DNA of 64,000 nt from Atherix ibis (taxonomy: Eukaryota; Arthropoda; Insecta; Diptera; Athericidae), in assembly GCA_958298945.1 (NCBI GenBank), contig OY282608.1, positions 66,807,773 to 66,871,772 on the forward strand, written 5' to 3'. Position 1 is the first letter of the stretch, and the number at the start of each line of letters is the position of its first letter. Below are positions 54,701 through 64,000 of the stretch, one piece after another. The position numbers were made by a program, and so were the translations under genes. The notes below the pieces were generated by a model. The model was given only the letters and a program-made list of their open reading frames with translations, had not been told where the DNA came from and did not search any database.

Positions 54701-57700
54701 CAACAAACCAACAAACCAACACACGAACAAACCAACAAACCAACAAACCAACAAACAGACAAACTAACAAATCGACAAACCAACAAACCAACAAATCAAC
54801 AAACCAACAAATGAACAAACCAACAAACCAACAAACCAACAAACCAAAAAGCCAACAAAAAAACAAACAAACAAACCAACAAACCAACAAACCAACAAAC
54901 CAACAAACCAACAAACAGACAAACTAACAAACCAACAAACCAACAAACCAACAAACAAACAAACCAACAAATCAACAAACCAACAAACAAACAAACCAAC
55001 AAACCAACAAACCAACAAACCAAGAAACAAATAAACCAACACACCAACAAACGAACAAACCAACAAACCAACAAACCAACAAACCAACAAACCAACAAAT
55101 CAACAAACCAACAAACCAACAAACCAACAAACCAACAAACCAACAAACCAACAAACCAACAAACCAACAAACCAACAAACAGACAAATTAACAAATCAAC
55201 AAACCAACAAACCAACAAATCAACAAACCAACAAACGAACAAACCAACAAACCAACAAACCAGCAAACCAACAAACCAACAAACCAACAAAAAAACAAAC
55301 AAACAAACCAACAAACCAACAAACCAACAACCCAAAAAACGAACAAACCATCAAACCAATAAACCAACAAACCAACAAACCAACAAACCAGCAAACCAAC
55401 AAACAGACAAACTAACAAGCCAACAAACCAACAAACCAACAAACAAACAAACCAACAAATCAACAAACCAACAAACAAACAAACCAACAAACCAACAAAC
55501 CAACAAACCAAGAAACAAATAAACCAACACACCAACAAACGAACAAACCAACAAACCAACAAACCAACAAACCAACAAACCAACAAACCAACAAAAAAAC
55601 AAACAAACAAACCAACAAACCAACAAACCAACAAACGAACAAACCAACAAACCAACAAACCAAGAAACAAATAAACCAACACACCAACAAACGAACAAAC
55701 CCACAAACCAACAAACCAACAAACCAACAAACCAACAAATCAACAAACGAACAAACCAACAAACCAACAAACCAACAAACCAACAAATCAACAAACGAAC
55801 AAACCAACAAACCAACAAACCAACAAACCAACAAACAGACAAACTAACAAATCAACAAACAAACAAACCAACAAATCAACAAACCAACAAACGAACAAAC
55901 CAACAAACCAACAAACCAACAAACCAACAAAAAAACAAACAAACAAACCAACAAACCAACAAACCAACAAACCAAATAACGAACAAACCAACAAACCAAT
56001 AAACCAACAAACCAACAAACCAACAAACCAACAACCAAAAAAACCAACAAACCAACAAACCAACAAACGAACAAATCAACAAACCAACAAACCAACAAAC
56101 CAACAAACCAACAAACCAACAAACCAACAAACCAACAAACCAACAAACCAACAAACAAACAAACCAACAAACCAACAAACCAACAAACCAACACACGACC
56201 AAACCAACAAACCAACAAACCAACAAACAGACAAACTAACAAATCAACAAACCAACAAACCAACAAATCAACAAACCAACAAATGAACAAACCAACAAAC
56301 CAACAAACCAACAAACCAAAAAGCCAACAAAAAAACAAACAAACAAACCAACAAACCAACAAACCAACAAACCAACAAACCAACAAACAGACAAACTAAC
56401 AAACCAACAAACCAACAAACCAACAAACAAACAAACCAACAAATCAACAAACCAACAAACAAAAAAACCAACAAACCAACAAACCAACAAACCAAGAAAC
56501 AAATAAACCAACACACCAACAAACGAACAAACCAACAAACCAACAAACCAACAAACCAACAAACCAACAAACCAACAAATCAACAAACCAACAAACCAAC
56601 AAACCAACAAACCAACAAACCAACAAACCAACAAACCAACAAACCAACAAACCAACAAACCAACAAACTAACAAACCAACAAACCAACAAACCAACAAAC
56701 AGACAAACCAACAAATCAACAAATCAACAAACCAACAAACGAACAAACCAACAAACCAACAAACCAACAAACCAACAAACCAACAAACAGACAAACTAAC
56801 AAATTAACAAACCAACAAACCAACAAATCAACAAACCAACAAACGAACAAACCAACAAACCAACAAACCAACAAACCAACAAACCAACAAAAAAACAAAC
56901 AAACAAACCAACAAACCAATAAACCAACAAACCAACAAACCAAAAAACGAACAAACCAACAAACCAATAAACCAACAAACCAACAAACCAACAAACGAAC
57001 AACCAAAAAAACCAACAAACCAACAAACCAACAAACGAACAAATCAACAAACCAACAAACCAACAAACCAACAAACGAACAAACCAACAAACCAACAAAC
57101 CAACAAATCAATAAACCAACACCAATAAACCAACAAACCAACAAACCAACAAACGAATAAACCAACAAACCAACAAACCAACAAACCAACAAATCAACAA
57201 ATCAACAAACCAACAAACGAACAAACCAACAAAACCCACAAAACAACAAACCAACAAACCAACAAACCAACAAACCAACAAACCAACAAACCAACAAACA
57301 AACAAACCAACAAACCAACAAACCAACAAACCAACACACGAACAAACCAACAAACCAACAAACAGACAAACTAACAAATCAACAAAACAACAAATCAACA
57401 AACCAACAAATGAACAAACCAACAAACCAACAAACCAACAAACCAAAAAGCCAACAAAAAAAACAAACAAACAAACCAACAAACCAACAAACCAACAAAC
57501 CAACAAACAAACAAACAGACAAACTAACAAACCAACAAACCAACAAACCAACAAACAAACAAACCAACAAATCAACAAACCAACAAACAAACAAACCAAC
57601 AAACCAACAAACCAACAAACCAAGAAACAAATAAACCAACACACCAACAAACGAACAAACCAACAAACCAACAAACCAACAAACCAACAAACCAACAAAT

Positions 57701-58400
57701 CAACAAACCAACAAACCAACAAACCAACAAACCAACAAACCAACAAACCAACAAACCAACAAACCAACAAACCAACAAACAGACAAATTAACAAATCAAC
57801 AAACCAACAAACCAACAAATCAACAAACCAACAAACGAACAAACCAACAAACCAACAAACCAACAAACCAACAAACCAACAAAAAAACAAACAAACAAAC
57901 CAACAAACCAACAAACCAATAAACCAAAAAACGAACAAACCATCAAACCAATAAACCAACAAACCAACAAACCAACAAACCAGCAAACCAACAAACAGAC
58001 AAACTAACAAGCCAACAAACCAACAAACCAACAAACAAATAAACCAACAAATCAACAAACCAACAAACAAACAAACCAACAAACCAACAAACCAACAAAC
58101 CAACAAACCAACAAACCAAGAAACAAATAAACCAAAAAACCAACAAAAAAACAAACCAACAAACCAACAAACAGAGAAACTAACAAACCAACAAACAGAG
58201 AAACTAACAAACCAACAAACCAACAAACCAACAAACCAACAAACAAAGAAACCAACAAACCAACACACCAACAAACGAACAAACCAACAAACCAACAAAC
58301 CAACAAACCAACAAACCAACAAACCAACAAATCAACAAACCAACAAACCAACAAACCAACAAACCAACAAACCAACAAACCAACAAACCAACAAACCAAC
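54701..58400 (+). repeat. Sub-array B, further higher-order copies
   Basis: CCAAAAAGCC landmarks at about 54,845, 56,327 and 57,444, CAACACACGAAC near 54,718, 56,190 and 57,334, and repeated AAGAAACAAATAAACC continue the pattern of 44-49 kb. Two CAGAGAAACTAAC variants near 58,173 and 58,194 occur nowhere else that I noticed. Confidence 0.78.
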
Positions 58401-61400
58401 AAACCAACAAACCAACAAACCAACAAACAGACAAATTAACAAATCAACAAACCAACAAACCAACAAATCAACAAACCAACAAACGAACAAACCAACAAAC
58501 CAACAAACCAACAAACCAACAAACCAACAAAAAAACAAACAAACAAACCAACAAACCAACAAACCAACAAACCAAAAAACGAACAAACCAACAAACCAAT
58601 AAACCAACAAACCAACAAACCAACAAACCAACAACCAAAAAAACCAACAAACCAACAAACCAACAAACCAACAAATCAACAAACCAACAAACCAACAAAC
58701 CAACAAACCAACAAACCAACAAACCAACAAACCAACAAACCAACAAACCAACAAAAAAACAAACAAACAAACCAACAAACCAACAAACCAACAAACCAAA
58801 AAACGAACAAACCAACAAACCAACAAACGAACAAACCAGCAAACTAACAAACAGACAAACTAACAAATCAACAAACCAACAAACCAACAAATCAACAAAC
58901 CAACAAACGAACAAACCAACAAACCAACAAACCAAGAAACAAATAAACCAACACACCAACAAACGAACAAACCAACAAATCAACAAACCAACAAACGAAC
59001 AAACCAACAAACCAACAAACCAACAAAAAAACAAACAAACAAACCAACCAACCAACAAACCAATAAACCAAAAAACGAACAAACAAACAAACCAACAAAC
59101 CAACAAACCAACAAACCAACAAACCAACAAACCAACAAACAAACAAACCAACAAACCAACAAACCAACAAACCAACAAACCAACAAACCAACAAAGCAAC
59201 AAACCAAAAAACCTACAAACCAACAAACCAACAACCAAAAAAACCAACAAACCAACAAACCAACAAACCAACAATCCAACAGTCCAAAAAACCAACAAAC
59301 CAACAAACCAACAAACCAACAAACCAACAAACCAATAAACCAACAAACCAACAAATCAACAAACCAACAAACAAACAAACCAACAAACCAACAAACCAAC
59401 AAACCAACAAACGAACAAACGAACAAACCAACAAACCAACAAACCAACAAACCAACAAACCAAAAAACGAACAAACCAACAAACCAATAAACCAACAAAC
59501 CAACAAACCAACAAACCAACAAACCAACAACCAAAAAAACCAACAAACCAACAAACGAACAAATCAACAAACCAACAAACCAACATACCAACAAACCAAC
59601 AAACCAACAAACCAACAAACCAACACCAATAAACCAACAAACCAACAAACCAACAAACGAACAAACCAACAAACAAACAAACCAACTAACCAACAAACCA
59701 ACAAACCAACAAACAGACAAACTAACAAACCAACAAACCAACAAACCAACAAATCAACAAACCAACAAACCAACAAACGAACAAACCAACAAACAAACAA
59801 AGCAACAAACCAACAAACCAACAAACAGACAAACTAACAAATCAACAAACCAACAAACCAACAAATCAACAAACCAACAAACGAACAAACCAACAAACCA
59901 ACAAACCAACAAACCAACAAACCAACAAAAAAACAAACAAACAAACCAACAAACCAACAAACCAACAAACCAACAAACGAACAAACGAACAAACCAATAA
60001 ACCAATAAACCAACAAACCAACAAACCAACAAACCAACAAACCAACAAATCAACAAACCAACAAACCAACAAACCAACAAACCAACAAACCAACAAACCA
60101 ACAAACCAACAAACCAACAAACGAACAAATCAACAAACCAACAAACCAACAAACCAACAAACCAACAACACAACAAACCAACAAACCAACACCAATAAAC
60201 CAACAAACCAACAAACCAACAAACGAATAAACCAACAAACCAACAAACCAACAAACCAACAAATCAACAAACCAACAAACGAACAAACCAACAAACCAAC
60301 AAACCAACAAACCAACAAACATACAAACAAACAAACCAACAAACCAACAAACCAACAAACGAACAAACCAACAAACCAACAAACCAACAAACCAACAAAC
60401 CAACAAACAGACAAACTAACAAATCAACAAACCAACAAACCAACAAATCAACAAACCAAAAAACGAACCAACCAACAAACCAATAAACCAACAAACCAAC
60501 AAACCAACAACCAAAAAAACCAACAAACCAACAAACCAACAAACCAACAAATCAACAAACCAACAAACCAACAAACCAACAAACCAACAAACCAACAAAC
60601 CAACAAACCAACAAACCAACAAACCAACAAACCAACAAACCAACAAACCAACAAACCAACAAACCAACAAACCAACAAACAAACAAACCAACAAACCAAC
60701 AAACCAACAAACCAACAAACGAACAAACCAACAAACCAACAAACCAACAAACCAACAAACCAACAAACAGACAAACTAACAAATCAAAAAACCAACAAAC
60801 CAACAAATCAACAAACCAACAAACGAACAAACCAACAAACCAACAAACCAACAAAAAAACAAACAAACAAACCAACCAACCAACAAACCAACAAACCAAA
60901 AAACGAACAAACCAACAAACCAATAAACCAACAAACCAACAAACGAACAAATCAACAAACCAACAAACCAACAAACCAACAAACCAACAAACCAACAAAC
61001 CAACAAACCAACAAACCAACAAACCAACAAACAGACAAACTAACAAACCAACAAACCAACAAACCAACAAATCAACAAGCCAACAAACCAACAAACGAAC
61101 AAACCAACAAACAAACAAACCAACAAACCAACAAACCAACAAACCAACAAACAGACAAACTAACAAATCAACAAACCAACAAACCAACAAATCAACAAAC
61201 CAACAAACGAACAAACCAACAAACCAACAAACCAACAGAAAAACAAACAAACAAACCAACAAACCAACAAACCAACAAACCAAAAAACGAACAAACCAAC
61301 AAACCAATAAACCAACAAACCAACAAACCAACAAACCAACAACCAAAAAAACCAACAAACCAACAAACCAACAAACCAACAAACCAACAAATCAACAAAC

Positions 61401-64000
61401 CAACAAACCAACAAACCAACAAACCAACAATCCAACAAACCAACAAACAGACAAACTAACAAACCAACAAACCAACAAACCAACAAATCAACAAACCAAC
61501 AAACCAACAAACGAACAAACCAACAAACAAACAAAACAACAAACCAACAAACAAATAAACTAACAAACTAACAAACGAACAAACCAACAAACCAACAAAT
61601 CAACAACCAAAAAAACCAACAAACCAACAAACCAACAAACCAACAAACCAACAAACTAACAAACGAACAAACCAACAAACCAACAAACCAACAAACCAAC
61701 AAATAGACAAACTAACAAATCAACGAACCAACAAACCAACAAATCAACAAACCAACAAACGAACAAACCAACAAACCAACAAACCAACAAACCAACAAAC
61801 CAACAAACCAACAAAAAAACAAACAAACAAACCAACAAACCAACAAACCAACAAACCAAAAAACGAACAAACCAACAAACTAATAAACCAACAAATCAAC
61901 AAACCAACAAACCAACAAACCAACAAACCAACAAACCAACAAACCAACAAACCAACAAACCAACAAACCAACAAACCAACAAACCAACAAACAAACAAAC
62001 CAACAAACCAACAAACCAACAAACCAACAAACGAACAAACCAACAAACCAATAAACCAACAAACCAACAAACCAACAAACCAACAAACCAACAACCAAAA
62101 AAACCAACAAACCAACAAACCAACAAACCAACAAATCAACAAACCAACAAATCAACAAACCAACAAACCAACAAACCAACACCAATAAACCAACAAACCA
62201 ACAAACCAACAAACGAATAAACCAACAAACCAACAATCCAAAAAACCAACAAACCAACAAACTAACAAACGAACAAACCAACAAACCAACAAACCAACAA
62301 CCAAAAAACCAACAAACCAACAAACCAACAAACTAACAAACCAACAAACCAACAAACCAACAAACCAACAAACCAACAAACCAACAAACCAACAAACCAA
62401 CAAACCAACAAATCAACAAACCAACAAACGAACAAACCAACAAACCAACAAACCAACAAACGAACAAACCAACAAACCAACAAACCAAGAAACAAATAAA
62501 CCAACACACCAACAAACGAACAAACCAACAAACCAACAAACCAGCAAACCAAGAAACAAATAAACCAACAAACCAACAAACCAAAAAACCAACAAACCAA
62601 CAAACTAACAAACGAACAAACCAACAAACCAACAAACCAACAACCAAAAAAACCAACAAACCAACAAACCAACAAACCAACAAACCAACAAACCAACAAA
62701 CCAACAAACCAACAAACCAACAAACCAACAAACCAACAAACCAACAAATCAACAAACCAACAAACGAACAAACCAACAAACCAACAAACCAACAAACGAA
62801 CAAACCAACAAACCAACAAACCAAGAAACAAATAAACCAACACACCAACAAACGACCGAACCAACAAACCAACAAACCAGCAAACCAACAAACCAACAAA
62901 TCAACAAACCAACAAACCAACAAACCAACAAACCAACAAACCAAAAAACGAACAAACCAACAAACCAATAAACCAACAAACCAAAAAAACAACAAACCAA
63001 CAACCAAAAAAACCAACAAACCAACAAACCAACAAACCAACAAACCAACAAACCAACAAACCAACAAACCAACAAACCAACAAACAAACAAACCAACATA
63101 CCAACAAACCAACAAACGACCAAACCAACAAACCAACAAACCAACAAACCAGCAAACCAACAAACAGACAAACTAACAAATCAAAAAACCAACAAACCAA
63201 TAAACCAAAAAACGAACAAACCAACAAACCAATAAACCAACAAACCAACAAACCAACAAACCAACAACCAAAAAAACCAACAAACCAACAAACCAACAAA
63301 CCAACAAATCAACAAACCAACAAACCAACAAGCCAACAAACGAATAAACCAACAAACCAACAAACCAAAAAACCAACAAACCAACAAACTAACAAACGAA
63401 CAAACCAACAAACCAACAAACCAACAACCAAAAAAACCAACAAACCAACAAACCAACAAACGAACAAACCAACAAACCAACAAACCAACAAATCAACAAA
63501 CCAAAAAACCAACAAACCAACAAACCAACAAACCAACAAACCAACAAACCAACAAATCAACAAACCAACAAACGAACAAACCAACAAATTAACAAACCAA
63601 CAAACGAACAAACCAACAAACCAACAAACCAAGAAACAAATAAACCAACACACCAACAAACGAACAAACCAACAAACCAACAAACCAGCAAACCAGCAAA
63701 CCAACAAACCAACAAATCAACAAACCAAAAAACCAACAAACCAGCAAACCAACAAACCAACAAACCAACAAACCAACAAACCAACAAACCAACAAACAGA
63801 CAAACTAAAAAATCAACAAACCAACAAACCAACAAACCAACAAATCAACAAACCAACAAACGAACAAACCAACAAACCAACAAACCAACAAACCAACAAA
63901 CTAACAAAAAAAAAACAAACAAACCAACAAACCAACAAACCAACAAACCAAAAAACGAACAAACCAACAAACCAATAAACCAACAAACCAACAAACCAAC
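58401..64000 (+). repeat. Sub-array B, distal part with looser order
   Basis: Only octamer satellite is present. CCAACAACCAAAAAAACC islands are frequent (about 58,629, 59,229, 60,508, 61,338, 62,091, 62,640, 63,000, 63,266 and 63,424). CTAACAAACGAAC recurs near 61,653, 62,268, 62,604 and 63,388. The CCAACTAATCAAC landmark is absent. I could not define a clean higher-order period by eye. The array is cut by the end of the window. Confidence 0.78.

Larger units (their letters stand above)
1..64000 (+). repeat. Octanucleotide satellite array, (AACAAACC)n
   Basis: An 8-bp unit, AACAAACC on the + strand and GGTTTGTT on the - strand, repeats head to tail over the whole window with no inversion and no interruption by unique DNA. 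Common one- or two-base variants are CCAACGAA, TCAACAAA, CTAACAAA, CCAATAAA, CCATCAAA and, in the first 26.6 kb only, CCAAAGAA. Occasional 4-, 7- and 9-bp units shift the phase. A pure array would be 5/8 A and 3/8 C, and the + strand here is close to that, with few G and T. Stretches between the entries below contain only this repeat and its variants. Such arrays grow by replication slippage and unequal exchange and usually lie in eukaryotic heterochromatin; that location is inferred, and neither flank is visible. Confidence 0.98.
26698..64000 (+). repeat. Sub-array B, CAGACAAACTAAC-type satellite
   Basis: The same 8-mer continues in the same orientation but with a different set of variants. 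CCAAAGAA is absent. CAGACAAACTAACAAAT recurs throughout from 26,818, AAGAAACAAATAAACC followed by CAACACACC occurs roughly three dozen times by eye, and A-runs followed by (AAAC)2-4 are frequent. CCAACTAATCAAC is confined to about 38.3-50.7 kb. Higher-order structure is clear at 27.5-32.8, 35.4-45.2 and 46.3-54.6 kb and looser from about 58 kb on. The right end is outside the window. Confidence 0.92.

Noticed and set aside
1..64000. CCAAT boxes and AATAAA polyadenylation signals
   Set aside because: The single variant CCAATAAACC contains both strings and occurs many times by chance in the array. There is no transcription unit around any copy.
1..64000. CRISPR array
   Set aside because: Repeats are contiguous 8-mers with no unique spacers, and the kilobase-scale copies are the same satellite throughout.
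1..64000. rRNA, tRNA, transposon or viral insertion
   Set aside because: No stretch with a balanced four-base composition exists. Folded RNAs and transposon genes need G and T in amounts not seen anywhere on the + strand, and no terminal inverted repeat can form.
1..64000. Bacterial or phage origin
   Set aside because: A gene-free 64-kb octamer array with higher-order duplications has no counterpart that I know of in bacterial or phage genomes. It fits eukaryotic satellite DNA.

Overview
The whole window is one tandem-repeat (satellite) array. The basic unit is the 8-mer AACAAACC (equivalently CCAACAAA; GGTTTGTT on the other strand), and it runs in one orientation from base 1 to base 64,000. 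I see no unique sequence, gene, RNA gene, transposon, CRISPR array or inverted segment, and both ends of the window lie inside the array. The + strand is almost only A and C, and G and T occur only as scattered monomer variants. An array of this length with nested higher-order structure points to eukaryotic heterochromatin (pericentromeric, subtelomeric or another satellite block) from a long-read assembly. The taxon cannot be assigned from this sequence.

Two sub-arrays with different variant repertoires meet at about 26,698. Sub-array A (1 to about 26,697) is full of the variant CCAAAGAA and of CCAACGAA. Its private landmarks occur in a reproducible order: AAGCCAACAAAATAAC, then AAATCAACAAAACAAAG, then either a GTAAC-type block or a CCAGCAAACCAAAAACC-type block. 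The second block type continues through CAATAAACGAAACAACG, AAGCGAACAACCC and CCCAAGAAATAAAC. I count ten full or truncated copies of that second module. Parts of A are duplicated at offsets of about 2.2-2.5 kb, 5.1 kb, 1,168 bp, 711 bp, 536 bp and 392 bp.

Sub-array B (about 26,698 to 64,000) has no CCAAAGAA. Its landmarks are CAGACAAACTAACAAAT, AAGAAACAAATAAACC, short (AAAC)n islands headed by an A-run, CCAACTAATCAAC and CCAATACCAATAAACC. It contains a 3,013-3,036 bp duplication (27.5-29.8 kb against 30.5-32.8 kb), a 4.85-4.91 kb tandem duplication (35.4-40.3 kb against 40.3-45.2 kb), a 1.35-1.75 kb higher-order series (46.3-51.3 kb) and a 1,578 bp duplication (51.5-53.1 kb against 53.1-54.6 kb). 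The oddest part is an irregular, C-rich, purely A/C stretch at 35.82-36.41 kb, where the 8-bp phase breaks down. A partly similar disturbed stretch lies at the matching place in the neighbouring 4.9-kb copy (40.45-41.04 kb).

The many long open frames are a by-product of the repeat. The pure unit has no stop codon in any of the six frames. Because 8 is not divisible by 3, all three forward frames spell NKPTNQQT and all three reverse frames spell GLLVCWFV. I annotate no CDS. The biology here is satellite evolution (slippage, unequal exchange, segmental amplification) and the physical effects of a G/T strand facing an A/C strand.
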